Origin: Linanthus parryae
Taxonomy: Eukaryota; Streptophyta; Magnoliopsida; Ericales; Polemoniaceae
Reading direction: 5' to 3'
NCBI GenBank assembly: GCA_023055425.1
Contig: JALGPY010000001.1
Span: 29,315,001-29,379,000 of the forward strand
Length of the DNA: 64,000 bases
The notes under the pieces are model-generated. The model was given only the letters and a program-made list of their open reading frames with translations, was not told the origin of the DNA and ran no database searches. The position numbers and the translations under genes were made by a program. This document shows positions 11,047 through 23,212 of the stretch, piece by piece (position 1 is the stretch's first letter; each line of letters starts with the position of its first letter).

Positions 11047-12690
11047 TTTAGTATCAGAGCTTGTATGACTCTATAGATCTAACAATCTTGTGATCATGAG
11101 TAATGTAGGTGAATGTGGTTTCTCACAGGGGAGAGGTGCTAACAGACCTCCTCTGTTTGGTGGAGACAATTTTGTACAATGGAAGGCCTTGATGAAAATG
11201 TTTATCATTGATCATGACATTGAACTGTGGTCTATTATCTAAAATGGCCTCACATATTCTACACATAAATAGAATGGGATTAGAACTCCCAAATTTGAAA
11301 AATCTCTCTCTACTTCTGAATTAGAACTTCCAAAGAATTACAGAGCAATGAATCTTTTGTATTGTGCTTTGAATGCAGATGAACTCAACAGGATATCTAC
11401 CTGCGAAACTGCTAATGATATTTGGGATAACCTGGTGGTCACTTTTGAAGGAGCTAGCCAAGTGAAGCAAACCAAGATCAATATATTCCTTAGACAGTAT
11501 GAACTGTTCAAATGAATGAGGGGATCAATCAATCAAAGATATGTTCAAAAGATTTACTAACATCGTCAACAATCTGGAGTCCTTGGAGAAATCGTTCTCC
11601 AAAATAAGAGAAAGTATGAAAGATTTTGAGAAGTCTTCCCAAAGCCAAATGGGAACCAAAGCCTACAATAATTGAAGAAGCTCAAGATATGTCCTCTCTC
11701 CAACTAGATGATTTACAAGGAAATATACACACACATGTGATATCCATGAGTGAAGCTGATGGCGAACTACCGGAAAGTATCATGAATATGGCACTCAAGG
11801 CCAAAGAGAGTAAACAACCTCAAAGACTTGAAAAAGAAGAAGATGATGAAAAATATTCTTTTTCTCTCATTTCCAAATCCTTGAAACTGATTCTAAAGAT
11901 GAAAAACAACTTTGGAAACAACAAAGACTGCAGCAGAGATAAATTCAAATCTTCAAATAGCAAGGACTACAAAGGTATGTCCTCTTCCCATAAATCTAAA
12001 GAAATCAATTTCTTTGAATGTGGTGATGTAGGAAACTTGATCAGAAATTGCCCTTACAAGAAAAGAAAACACTTACAAAAGAAGAAAAATGACAGAAAGC
12101 AGAATGCCATGGTAGCTTCATGGAGTGATTCTGATTCTTCAAGTGAATATGACTCTAAAAAAGATCATGTCAACCTATGTCTTATGGCCAAGAAAGATGA
12201 AAGCTCAGAAAAGAACATTGAGCTAATGGTGAATAGTCTAATGTCTGGACCTGCAAATGCGCTTTCTGAGATTTCAAAAAAAAAATGCTTTTTAATGAAG
12301 AATACTACTTAAACGAAATGAAGTATTTAAAGCAGAAAGTTCACGAGAAAACAAAAGAGAATTTGCAATTAGTATGCCTGCATAAGAATCTTGAAATTTC
12401 TCAGGCAAAAATTGACAGTTATTCAAAGCTTGGGTAACCAATTTCAAAGCCTTGAAAACTCAAGTCAAAGAAGTTGTAACAGATAACTCACTTTTGTGTG
12501 AAAACCTTGTTTATCTAAGCCATCAGCATGATGAATTAGAGGAGAAAAATACTCTTCTTGCTGATAAACTTCAAGACTCTAGGAATGCTTTGACAAAGCT
12601 TGCTGGCTCTGAACATAATTTTAACTTGTTTCTTGGAGGAAGTTTGAATCTATTCACAAAACTGGTATTGGATATATTTCAAATTTTCAA
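11047..12690 (+). pseudogene. Ty1/copia gag pseudogene (copy A, +)
   Basis: Starts near 11096, 36 bp after the primer-binding-like site. The N-terminal region reads FGGDNFVQWKALMKMF and later WDNLVVTFEGASQVKQTKI, a UBN2-type copia gag. An acidic/lysine-rich middle follows (11626-12312), and a CCHC zinc knuckle is degenerate: first Cys is Phe and the His is Asn (about 12010-12055). There are several stops in the first 500 bp. The copy is cut off at about 12680, where it meets the inverted copy B. No protease, integrase or RT remains. Confidence 0.75.
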
Positions 12691-13549
12691 AGAGAAAATA
12701 ATTCCAGTTTTGAAAATCCTTGTCAAGGCTTTTGAAATGAGAGCAAAAGGATTTTCTTCATCATCTTCTTCTTTTTCAAGTCTTTGAGGTTGTTCACTCT
12801 CTTTGGCCTTGAGTGCCAAATTCTTGAAACTCTCGGGTAATTCTCCATCACCTTCACTCACGGAGATCTCATGTGTGAGTAGCTTTTCCTTGAAATAATC
12901 TGGTTGGAGAGAGGAAAGATCTTGAGCTTCTTCAATGGCTGTAGTCTTTCGTTACCATTTGGCTTGAGGAAGACTTCTCAAGATTTTTCTGACTTCCTCT
13001 TTAATATAGAATGATTTCCTCAAGGACTGCACATTGTTGACAATGTCAGTAAATCTCTTGAAGAAGATCTTTATGGATTCATATCCATTCATCTTGAACA
13101 GTTCATACTGCCTAAGGATATGTTGATCTTAGTTTGCTTCACTTGGCTGGTTCCTTCAAAAGTGACCACCAGCTTGTCCCAAATCACCTTAGATGTCTTG
13201 CAGGTACATATCGCGTTGAATTCATCTGCGTTCAAAGCATAGTATAAAAGATTTATGGCTCTATAAATCTTTGAAAGTTGTTCTAATTCAGAAGTAGAGA
13301 GAGAGTTTTCAGGTTTAATAGTTCTAATCCCGTCATTTCCGGTGTAGAACATGTGAAGTTCATTTTGGATAATGGACCATAGTTCAACGTCCTGATCAAT
13401 GATGAACATTTTCATCAAGGCTTTCTAGTTTACAAAATTGTCTCCACAAAACAGATGAGGTCTGCTAGAGCTCTTCCCTGTTAGAAACCACCTTCACCTA
13501 CATTACCTATGATCACAAGATTGTTAATTTGTACAGTGATACAAGATTT
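12680..13549 (-). pseudogene. Ty1/copia gag pseudogene (copy B, -)
   Basis: Minus-strand relative of the gag at 11096-12690. The frame at 13089-13418 encodes the same WSIIQNEL and WDKLVVTFEGTSQVKQTKI regions, and 12679-12861 corresponds to the acidic middle. It is truncated at about 12680, joined tail to tail with copy A. PBS-like TTGGTATCAAATC (minus) lies at about 13547-13559. Confidence 0.75.
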
Positions 13550-13561
13550 GATACCAACTGA

Positions 13562-14650
13562 AGACTGAATGTAGGTATGCAGTTACATGATCAAATACTC
13601 AAGAAGGGGGAACAAAATGAGGAGAACTTGAAGTAATTCAAAGATTGAACTGAGTTTCAAATCTTTGAAACCAAAACACAAAGATTTAAAGATACCGAGT
13701 ATTTTCAAATCTTCGAAAAACAGAAACCTGTTTTGAAACAGTTTTGAAGACAAGTAAAGAACAGTAAAGCAAGACAATGAACACAGTGATTTGTTAAGAA
13801 GTTTGGTCCCGAGTGACATACTCTCCGCCTGAGGGAACTAATCCCTATAGGATTTCAACAACTTCTTATTTATCAGAAGCTAAGCCATAAATCTCAGGCC
13901 AAGAGAATTGCCTTTCTCTCTTTCCAGCTTGTGGTTCTTCCTAACCTATCTAGTAACAGCTCTAGCTAACTAATACAATAAGAATATCAGTTGTTTCTCT
14001 TGAATAACTTGAATCTTAAAAAATGATTAAGTAATATAACAGAAATATGTCAGAATAAAGCTATGGATGAAGAACACTGTAAAGACAGTGAAGCAATGAA
14101 GCCTTAAGTGTTCTTCAGAAATCTGGAATGAATTGAATGGATGAATGATCTCCTTCAATGATGCTTGTCAATCCGTGAGAGTGTATGAATCTCTGTGTAC
14201 AATTCTGTACTTCTCAATCTCTCTGAATTAGTCTATGTATCTGTCAATTTGAATTGCAGACTTTATAGAAAACTTCAACAGAAATCCCTAAAAATCATCT
14301 GCAGATATTTGACTCTCAACAGCTATCTTTCAACGGCTAGCTTCATCATTTTCTCAATGATTTTGAACCGATCTTCAATCTGCAAGCCTAAGGTAAGTCC
14401 AAACAACTTTCTATAAGAGTAGGATCAATCTGCAGGATTTGATTGCCAATTCTGCAATCATGCAAATAGGGAAACTTAGCTAAATCTGCAACAGAGAGTT
14501 AGCTAACAATCCATGCAAAACAACTTAGCCAAATGATAAGATCAAAGTATGTTATAAAACTAAATTAGTTTGTCTTTCATCATATAATATAGCATGATCA
14601 AGTGCAGGAGATTAGAGAATAAATAGGAGTAAGAACTCCCCCTTAGTTCA
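13562..14650 (-). mobile_element. LTR of truncated Ty1/copia element (copy B, -)
   Basis: Reverse-complement counterpart of the LTR at 9925-11046, about 1.09 kb. Shared landmarks are the AACTAAGGGGGAGTTCTTAC end (14631-14650), CTCCTGCACTTGATCATG-type sequence near 14600, and the CAAGAGAATTGCC block near 13900. Homology continues to about 14717, where the next element begins. Confidence 0.65.
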
Positions 14651-14717
14651 TTTTGCGAGGTTTCAAGGCTTTGAACTAGTTTCAAAGCTTATGAAAACAA
14701 CTTTGAACTCGCAGTAT

Positions 14718-16608
14718 TGATTATTTTGATACCTACTCACCTGTTACAAGGATAACATCCATTCGCATGCTTATAGCTATTGCAGCTATAAATAAACTTG
14801 AAATTTACCAAATGGACGTTAAGACTGCCTTGTTGAACGGTGAATTAGATGAAGAGATTTACAGGGAACAACCTGAGGGGTTCGTCGATCCTGGACAAGA
14901 AAATAAGGTATGTCGTTTAGTGAGATCTCTTTACGGTCTCAAAGAAGCACCGAAAAAATGGCATATCAAATTTGATAATACTATGTTACCAAATGGATTT
15001 CATATTAATGAACGTGACAAGTGTGTTTATACTTAAACCACTCGTGATGGATATGTCATTGTGTGCTTGTATGTTGAGGATATATTATTAATTGGAAGTA
15101 ATTCAACTATCACTAAAACAACTAAGAATATGTTGATAACAAAGTTCGAAATGAAATATATGGGTTTGCTGATGTTATTTAAGAGATGAAAATCACTAGA
15201 ACCAAGAATGGATACTCATTATCTCAATCTCACTATGTTGGGAACATTCTTGAGAAATTCGACAGGAACGTTGATAGGATAGTTAAGACTCCCGTAGATC
15301 TTAGATTACATCTCGCCAAGAATCATGGTTCCAGTGTAAGACAAGTCGAATATTCTCAAGTAATTGGCTCTTTAATGTACCTCAAGAATTGCACAAGGCC
15401 CGATATTGCTCAAGCAGTTGGAAAGTTAAGTCGGTTCATTAGTAATCCAAGTGATAAACATTGGAAAGGAGTGACGCGATTGCTAAATTATCTAAGACAT
15501 ACTTCAGCATGCGACTACACTATACTAGGTATCCAGTTGTACTGGAAGGGTATAGTGATGCCAACTGGATATCGGACACATTGGACTCTAAGTCCACAAG
15601 CGGGTATGTCTTTACCCTTGGAGGCACAGCTGTGTCTTGGAAATCTTCTAAACAAAATTGCATCGCAAGATCCACAATGGAATCTGAATTCATTGCTTTG
15701 GATAAGACCGGTGAGGAAGCCGCATGACTTCGTCAATGTTTAGAAGAACTTTCGATGTGGCTAAAACCGGTGCAAGCTATCTGCATTAATTGGGATAGTC
15801 AATCGGCAATCGAATGGGCCCAAAGCAACATCTACAATGGTAAGTCTAGACATATACGTCGTAGACATAATATCGTTAAGCAATTGCTCTCGAACGGAAT
15901 TATATCGATAGATTATGTGGAAAGTAATGAAAATTAGCAGATTTGCTAACCAAAGGGTTAAGCAGAGAGCAAGTGTTTAGTTCGTCGAGGGGAATGGATT
16001 GAAGTCTATCTCACCGAGTCTTACGTAACGAAAAAACTTAACCTAGACGATTGGAGATCCCAAGAACTAGGTTCAAAAGGGACAACCTAACTACTGGCAA
16101 ATATAGTCACTGTAGGAAATTTTATTTCCAAAACCTATTCCTAGGGCGACACCGAGTGACGCTTGCATTGGTAAGGCTAAGAGATTAGCTTTTAATGAGC
16201 TCATATCTTGGGGATAAAACCAAGTGTGGTATGGAAAGATACTCTCTATGAGACTCACCTATATGAGTGAGAACTAGCGGCTGGTTCTAGGATAATGACA
16301 AGGCTAAATTCTCTAAGCCCACTCACGAAAGCAGGAATAAGTGTTCCAGGTCCAAAACGGACACAATAGTGAGAACCTAATATGGAACATGGATAACTGT
16401 GTGGGTACTATTGTCTAGGTATACACTACGGAAGCAGTTCAAGGTGTTTCACCACTAACAATCCAGTATATCTGATAGTATTAAACTAGAGAGGTTCAAG
16501 GTCTTTGAGCACCTCTCTTATGCGATTATCGTTCGCTTGGAAGCTCTTTCACTCTCTCTTCCTTGATAATCAGTCTCTTATGCCAATTTTATCATTCATA
16601 TGGGGGAT
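14718..16608 (+). pseudogene. Ty1/copia pol 3' half (RT-RNase H) pseudogene
   Basis: 5'-truncated: starts inside RT (TYSPVTRITSIR region), followed by YQMDVKTALLNGELDEEIY and LYGLKEAP. A stop interrupts at 15034-15036. The catalytic YVDD box reads YVED at about 15070. RNase H signatures follow in two frames: [19 protein letters not shown] (about 15365-15420) and [20 protein letters not shown] (about 15550-15610). C-terminal SRHIRRRHN lies at about 15850. A polypurine tract (ATATGGGGGAT, 16598-16608) abuts the 3' LTR. About 0.6 kb of non-coding sequence separates pol from the LTR. The missing 5' half makes it immobile. Confidence 0.85.
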
Positions 16609-17617
16609 TGTTGGAAAAAAAACGATTTTGGGTCGGCTTTGAACCCAGTTTTATGCAAGACATGTTAACGGTTTGAGAAATCGAAAGTGGTTATGGGAAC
16701 CTTGGAGCTAGGAGATAATCCTACCACTTTGTTTTGTCCAAAATCGTGTTCAGATGAATGAAAAATCCATGCGTGAAAGTGGGGTGTTGAGGTGTTGGAA
16801 ACACTTGAAGAAAAGTGAACCACGTTCATCTAGAGCAACTTAGTGTTGCATAAGTATTCCAAGGTAGCACCTGAAGGGTACGCCCTTTGGGTGGAGCAAT
16901 TTATTGCAGGAGGGAGGACCTAAACAAATTTTGAACCACCACACGCGCGCGCACACTGCCGTCGCCGTCCGTCTGGCTCGGCTCGGTCTCGGGTTCAGGT
17001 TCGGGCATCGGCATGGGCTGGGCCGTGGCGAAGTGTGTTATGGGTTTGGCTGACTTGTTAGTCAAGCCCATACTTAGCTTTTTGGGCCCAAAACCAACTC
17101 TAGAATTATTTTTTCAATCCCTGGACTTCACCTAACGGATTCAACATTCAAACTGAACGGTTGTAACCGTTCCAGACAGTTCAACTGTCATGAACGGTTA
17201 CAACTTCTCCATTCCAACATGTGTCTCTGCTGCTATAAATAGAAGACTTCTCCCAACGTTTTTCCTCACTTACCAGATTCCAAAATTTTCCAGTATTCTT
17301 GTAATTCATTACCCTTTCCATAGAGAGTTTCCATACCATTACGGTTTGTAGGGTGCAACGAGTGTTCTGACAAATTGCACGGTTGAGGTGATTATCCTGT
17401 GAGGCATTTGCTCCGTTTCAGACAGTACCGTAGCGGGCAAATAAGCCTTAAGGACATTGAGTCTATGCTCGAGATCGTCTCTGACTTAATCAGCAGATTT
17501 TCAATACTCAGTAAGTGTTTATTTTCCTGCATTTATTTTACAGTATCTTATTTCTGCTTCTATCTCTGTTCTCATCCTCTTCCCTTCTTACAGTCTAGTT
17601 TCGATTGTTATCCAACA
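16609..17617 (+). mobile_element. 3' LTR of the copia element at 14718
   Basis: 1009 bp, bounded by matching inverted ends TGTTGGA (16609) and TCCAACA (17611-17617), directly after the polypurine tract. Contains a TATA box and a U5-like region related in layout to the LTR at 60.5 kb. No 5' LTR partner is present. Confidence 0.8.
17234..17241 (+). promoter_or_regulatory. TATA box of LTR promoter
   Basis: TATAAATA at the expected U3/R position of the LTR at 16609-17617, preceded by inverted AACGG/CCGTT motifs (17150-17205). Confidence 0.5.
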
Positions 17618-17964
17618 AAATGAGCATATGGCGCAACACATTTTCTATAGTTAAATCATCCAAAATGAACTATGAGTTAACATAAGCTCAACCCATTCTT
17701 AGAACTTCAAAGAAAAAACACATAATTGGTGATGAGTTTGCATGCACCCAGAATTACATGTCCAGTTTGTTTGAGACCATGTCTTTTCTTTCATAGCAAT
17801 TTAGTCTACTTATGATAGGGAGCCATGGTATAATTTTTTTAAAATAACAATACAGATCTCATTGTAATATAATTCTTTTAATTGATAATGTGAATATACA
17901 TACATGCAGTCACCCTAATCTTCTGCCAGCACAAAGAATACCAAATTACAACAATTTGCTAGCC

Positions 17965-18279
17965 CTAGTGTTGAATGGAATGCCCAATGCTTGGGCTGTG
18001 ACCAGGAGCTGTCGGCCTGAAGTTGTCGATGTCGTGGACGGGAGGAGGTGGTGGCTGGGACTGGCTTGCTAACTGATCAGATGGCGGAGCTGGGCTGGCA
18101 GGATCCGTAGCTGAAGCAGCATCTTTCAGTTCTTTGTACCATACAGAGCTATTTGATGGATCCATTGGCAAGTAACTTTTCTGAGCTAACTTCAATCTCC
18201 TTCCCTCCACATTGTTGAAGCAATGGGACAAGCACAGTACAATTACAAGACATGCGAATGCCAGTTTAGCATATGCCAT
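17965..18279 (-). CDS. CEP: CEP-family peptide hormone precursor, one CEP domain
   Basis: 104-residue secreted precursor. Signal peptide spans residues 1-26 (KLAFACLVIVLCLSHCF core, NNVEG end). A variable region with a Ser/Pro-rich linker (PASPAPPSDQL, QSQPPPPP) follows. The single CEP unit is residues 86-100 (NFRPTAPGHSPSIGH), near the C-terminus with a four-residue tail. It is a close paralogue of the gene at 58575-58886. The mature peptide differs at position 12, Ser here instead of the near-invariant Gly, and at one tail residue (SIQH against SVQH). The start is fixed by the signal peptide, a TATA box 45 bp upstream, and the adjoining CT tract. Likely secreted to the apoplast and processed; activity with Ser12 is unknown. 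Confidence 0.93.
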   Translation of the reverse strand: MAYAKLAFACLVIVLCLSHCFNNVEGRRLKLAQKSYLPMDPSNSSVWYKELKDAASATDPASPAPPSDQLASQSQPPPPPVHDIDNFRPTAPGHSPSIGHSIQH

Positions 18280-18280
18280 T

Positions 18281-18296
18281 GAGAGAGAGAGAGAGA
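18281..18296 (-). promoter_or_regulatory. CT-dinucleotide 5' leader next to the CEP start codon
   Basis: (GA)8 on plus, that is CT repeats in the transcript, separated from the ATG by one base. Equivalent tracts precede the other two CEP start codons at 6835-6850 and 58889-58911. Confidence 0.6.
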
Positions 18297-18324
18297 GGTG
18301 ATTAGTTCGACAATTTTTCTTGTG

Positions 18325-18332
18325 TATTTATA
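18325..18332 (-). promoter_or_regulatory. TATA box of CEP gene at 18279
   Basis: Minus-strand TATAAATA 45 bp upstream of the ATG; the same box in the same context (before the GGTG on plus) occurs in the paralogue at 58939-58946. Confidence 0.7.
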
Positions 18333-19286
18333 GAGGTGCAAGGCAATGGAACATTGATTAGTCAAGTCCTCACCAGTTGGAGATTCTCCATCGTTCCATG
18401 ATTATTTTCAGCAGAAAGTTGGGAATGTTTTCTCATTATGAATATAAAAGGAAAAGAAAAAAACAACCACTCCGTCCGTCCCTGGTCAAAATGACTCGGT
18501 GAATATTATCAAAAATATTCAATAATGAGTAACAACTCTACAACACCATGCTAAAATTATCAGAAAGTTGCATCATTTTGTTGTTCGAATCACCGGGTCA
18601 AATTGACTTGGTGAGTAGTTGTAAAAGTCAAATTTAGAAGAAAGCGAACCACCGTAGACACTTTAAGGTTTCAATAATGAGTTCGATCCACATTACGCTC
18701 GCCGTATAACATACGCCGACATGTTTAGTACTTCGTAGATCTAATTTTAAAAATTTATTAAGAAAAATGACAATTATGATGTTTCCCTAATGGAGAACTT
18801 TTGAAGAAAAATATTGTGAAACTAGTTTTCTAAATTAAATTAGGTCTTTTAAAGAAAACAAACAAACAAACTTCATTGAGCCAATATGCTTGTTTTCTAT
18901 AAAACTGAATTGAAGTAGGAGTTCCAAAATAAAGAAGTGAGAAGAATTAGTTATTGACGTAGCTAATCACAAGCTCAAGTCATATCACCTCTTATCTTGT
19001 GTCACGTTCTTGACGTATTGCATGAACATCAGTGTGGTTTGTGAACCAGGTGAAGAATGTTATTGTATATGGACCAAATTAAGCACTTGAGCAGAGAACG
19101 GTAGTTTCATTTTCATGAATTAACTATTTCCTAGTAAAAAATCTAATTTCTTTGAGGATCTTCACAAGGAATCCCAACACATGCACAGAGAAAACATTGA
19201 GGTCCGCTTTCCAACTAGATTCTACCAACTTGTACATGAACTGCATAACTTACAGGCTTTTCTATTTTTAAAGAATTAGCCTTTTT

Positions 19287-19399
19287 GACCCTCAAGTGTC
19301 GGGAGTGCTGTACAGTTGCACTGTACTAAGTCTACATTAAGAAATTAAGTTGCTCTTAGATACATGCAGAACGCCGTAGTTGGAACCGCCCCGTCGCAA
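19287..19399. other. Conserved non-coding block with short hairpin, copy 1
   Basis: Begins GACCCTCAAGTGT and ends CCGCCCCGTCGCAA, about 1.0-1.1 kb upstream of the CEP start codon. Includes GTACAGTTGCACTGTAC (19310-19326), a 6-bp stem with a 5-base loop. Related blocks occur at 30616-30732 and 59946-60057. No function is assigned. Confidence 0.6.
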
Positions 19400-19659
19400 T
19401 AGTACACGAAGTTGGAGGTCCGGTGAGGGAAGAAGGCCATGTGTGTTGGTGAACTGTTGATCGCCTATTATAAATTAAAATTCCTGACGAACGGACAAAT
19501 AAAAACTGCTGACCTGTTCTTAGAGATATTTTTACCACATTTCATCAAACAATACGTGAGGTATTTCTTCTTAGAGAAACTGTCAGCCTCCAAGTGTGAC
19601 CGTAGCCACCGCCAGCATTTAGATTCATCATTTGCTTAATTAAATGCATACGTGGATGT

Positions 19660-20045
19660 GATTGTCTTGAATTCACCAAGACGGATCGGTTTGCTCGATG
19701 TGTCCGACTACTCAGCTGACAAGGTGATAGCTCAAGTTTCGCGGGCTTTTTTCATCTCCTCATATTTAGTAAAAATAGGAGTTCAAACTATTGTTTTATT
19801 TATCAGTTCCACCCATGAATGACACACATTGTTATTGTGTAGGAGAGTTGAGAGACTTGTAGAGAGAGTTGTGGCTGTACAATTTCTGTACTAGTGAAAA
19901 TTCATCGCCCCGTGCACGTAAGCAACTTGCCGAAGCACGTTAAATTTTCATGTTATTTCTTGTCTTGTTCTCCATACCGCGAATTCGTGTTGTGACCGTG
20001 TTTGATTTTTCGTTGCGGGGGACTTTGATGTTACAAATCCCAACA
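19660..20045 (+). mobile_element. Ty1/copia 5' LTR fragment (R-U5) with primer-binding-like site
   Basis: The CCCCGTGCACGTAAGCAACTTG and GCCGAAGCACGT pattern (about 19907-19942) is the R/U5 layout of Tnt1-like copia LTRs. It ends CCCAACA (20045), followed by AGTGGTATCGATAC, a mutated Met-tRNA primer site. The 5' part of the LTR is not delimited. About 0.4 kb of internal leader-like sequence follows, with no coding domain recognised. Confidence 0.5.
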
Positions 20046-20510
20046 AGTGGTATCGATACACATGTGAAGATTGAACACCCACGGTAGATGAGAACATTGA
20101 TCAAAAAACTTCTACATAAGTGAAGATGAAGCGAGTCTCGTTTGCACTTGATAAGGATGATGGTGGTCTCTGCAGTGATGTTCGAGCACGTGGAGAGGTG
20201 GAGCCACACCGCTACTCAAAGTGGCAGACTTTGAAACGCACCCATGTTGTGGTGCGAGGAGGCGTCCCAGGAAGGGGGCGCGAAACATCTCAGTTGAGAT
20301 ACTGTGACGGGACATCCACGAGCATGGGGATGCGGAAGAGTTGACATCAGCTTGAAGTTGACTGAGGAATTTGCTCGGCGATTGCAGAATTCATGCCAAG
20401 GTTTAGTTTGTTGGGATTGACTCAACATATTTGTCGTCTACTGAGTTCGACTCCAGAACTTCATGCAGGGACTTTTTAAACCCTCTATCACTTCAGTTAG
20501 CACTCATTTA

Positions 20511-20566
20511 GTAAAAGAATCTTTTCTAAGGTGAGTAAAAGAATCTTTTCTAAGGTGAGTAAAAGA
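20511..20566. repeat. 24-bp tandem repeat, 2.3 copies
   Basis: Unit GTAAAAGAATCTTTTCTAAG plus GTGA, repeated twice perfectly and then partially. Simple local slippage product. Confidence 0.9.
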
Positions 20567-21553
20567 CTTTAATAAGTAATAATTCTAATAAAATTAAGAC
20601 TCATTTAACTTACTCCACCTAATTTGAATATATGAATAAAATTTAGCATATTTTTGGGAAGAGATGGAGCATTGTTATTAACTATGACTTGAAATGTATA
20701 ACATTAAGTGGATCCTTTTTGAGCTAATGAAATAAAATTCATAGATTTCCTTGAACAAAAAATATGCTTAGAATAAATATTTTATCTTAAAATCCTCAAG
20801 CCCACTTACCATTTAAACTAATTTAAATATATTCAATTCTAAAATATAAAATAAATAACATATTTAAATTTAATAAAATAGAACTTAGAGTCAAACAGTT
20901 TGTTTGTTTATTTTTTTCAAATACCATTTTCTAGTTTATGGCTGAACTCCTTAATATTAAATGCATGATATGATGTGAATCCTTTTTGGTCTAATGAAAT
21001 AAAATGAACAGGTTTTCGTGGACGAAAAATATATGCATACCTTAAATCTAGATTACCATAAAAGTAATTAAGTTTCAAATGCTCACCCATTCCTTCTCAG
21101 CTAAATATTTGGTGTAATCTAGTTTTAACTTTGTTTGAATTTTATATTTATTTATGACACTTTTTGTGTAGTTTACTATTTAATTGTTCTTATATTTTCA
21201 AAAAAAATGTTTTGCTGTTCGCATTGTAGACATTTTATCTATAGTAATTTATTTATTTAAACTTTTAATTATTAGCTATAAAAAAAAGCATTCGTTGATA
21301 ACTTTTTTCTGAGGGCATTTTTACGATCAATATTAAAATCCTATTTCCTATTGGTTCGATTGAAACAAAACAGTTTCATGAATTAAAAAATTGATAACTA
21401 AAAGCAGTTCAACAGAAAAAATATTTTTATTGGATTTTCTTTATAAATAAAGCACTAAAGTGGCCAGTTTAATGCATTAAGTTACCAGTTTTGTCATTAG
21501 CGTAAAATTAAGTCTCTTTTTCACTCACTCATCATACTTTGAATATATAAGTG
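20567..21553. other. AT-rich intergenic DNA with diverged direct repeat
   Basis: No coding potential. Two segments with GGATCCTTTTTGAGCTAATG-like and GAATCCTTTTTGGTCTAATG sequence (about 20709 and 20980) are diverged direct repeats. The part 21059-21187 is the source of, or shares a source with, an inverted copy at 27231-27359 inside the LINE 5' end. Confidence 0.6.
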
Positions 21554-21786
21554 ACTTGCCGCATTTTATTTTATTTTATTTTTTGAGAATCAAGTTTATA
21601 TTAAGAAAGGGGAGTCACCCCCCAAAAGGTCACAATTGTGAACTGATGCGCCCAATCAGGCGTTTGCGAGTAAAAACTAATGTCTTCCTCTACTAATGCT
21701 CTAGCAGCTACTAAATGAGCGAATGTGTTACCCTCTCTAAACACATGCGAGAGATTGACTACATCAAATTCAGAAATCAGTTTCTT

Positions 21787-23197
21787 TCACTCATATATCT
21801 TCTCCCTTAGATCCGAGATAGGTTCACTGAGCTGCTTTCGAGCAAGATCTCCTCCTAGCAATTTGATTGCTGTTAAATTGTCTGATTCCAAGCAAATCCG
21901 GTGCATACCCAGTTCTTTTGCCATTACCAGTCCTTCAGAAATAGCATAAAGCTCGGCCAACAGTGGTGAACGTTGTTGCGCTATTCTCCGTTGACGTGCT
22001 GTTACAAAGTCGCCGGCTTCGTCTCTGATCACTATACCCAACCCTGTTGCTGGACTATATTCCTTCCAAGACGAGTCTGTATTGATTTTGACGAGTCCCT
22101 CTGGTGGTGTCCTCCAGTTCGAGTTGCTGCTATTACCGGGTCCTATGGCGTTATCCTCCAATTTTCCGGCGAGTTTTGCTTCTTTGAACCACTACACATA
22201 TTCTTTACATTTCATAGCCACTTCCTCCGGCATTAGATTACCGGAATTAAAAGATGCATCATTGCGCTGCTTCCAAATTGCCCAAACTGTTGCCACGAAG
22301 ATTTCACAGTTACTCTTGCTTTCCGTTGAGAGGAAATGAACTATCCATTCTCTGAAGCTGTTAAACTTTTCTCGAAGAAGCTCATCATCTAACATATTTC
22401 TCCATACCTCCTTCGTGTATGCACACTCGATGAAGAGATGGTTTATAGTCTCAGCTTCCTTGTCACACAGTTTTTAGTTTAGTTCCACACTTATACCTCT
22501 TGTTCTTATATTGGTGGTAACCGGAAGGGATGAATTCCAAGATCTCCAGCTCGGCACTATCAACTTCTTTGGTAGTTTCAATTTCCACATTTTATCTAAC
22601 AACAGACCATTTGAGAAAGAACCCGAGCACGACGGAATTGGGGAGGACAACTTCCTTTGGGCCTTGTATCCGGATTTAACGGAATAAACACCGTCATCTG
22701 AGTGTGCCCAAAATATTGAATCTTCGCCTTCTCCAGTAAAGATTGGAACGTTGAGTACTTCGTCCGAGTCTATTGGCCATAGAAGCAGTCGGATCTTATC
22801 TTCGTCCCACGTGTTTGAGTCCTCCTTTATTAGTTCACTAACCATCAAGTTTTCAGCACCATTAGGACATGTAGTGATAAGTGAAAATGTGTCGGGCCTT
22901 GTCAACCACTTATCTCCAAAGATCTTTACGTTTCTGCCATTCTTTATCTTCCATACCAACCCTGATTTTAGCAATTCTCCCAGCAAGGATACGTCTGAAG
23001 GCGTATGAAGCTTGGGAAGAAGATTTTAACTTGAAATCAAGTAAAGAACTATTTCGGTAGTACTTATCTTTAAAAATTCGGCTGACCAAAGAACCCGGTT
23101 GTTGAATGAATCTCCAAGCATGCTTAGCAAGCATCGCCTTATTAAAGTCTAGGAAATCACAGAAATCAAGTCCTCCTTGCGTACGATTTTCCTTCAT
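21787..23197 (-). pseudogene. LINE ORF2 part 3: zf-RVT and RNase H
   Basis: Frames at 22910-23197 (GGLDFCDFLDFNKAMLAKHAWR), 22474-22986 (WKIKNGRNVKIFGDKWL) and 22192-22395 (AIWKQRNDASFN) make up the connection and zf-RVT region. 21787-22161 is an RNase H domain with the expected acidic residues: TDSSW, AELYAISEGL and LESDN. Breaks between frames are single shifts or stops. Confidence 0.85.
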
Positions 23198-23212
23198 CTT
23201 TTCCCAAGATAT

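Larger units (their letters stand above)
17630..19640 (-). repeat. CEP segmental duplication, copy 1
   Basis: Homologous by eye to 58204-60062 in the same orientation. The gene, its 3' flank (for example CAATTTAGTCTACTTATGAT at 17799 against a near-identical string at 58398), upstream blocks (GGTGAAGAATGTT near 19050 and 59710; ACATGCACAGAGAAAACATTGAGG near 19178 and 59838) and the conserved hairpin block all recur in order. It begins directly after the copia LTR end. Confidence 0.85.
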
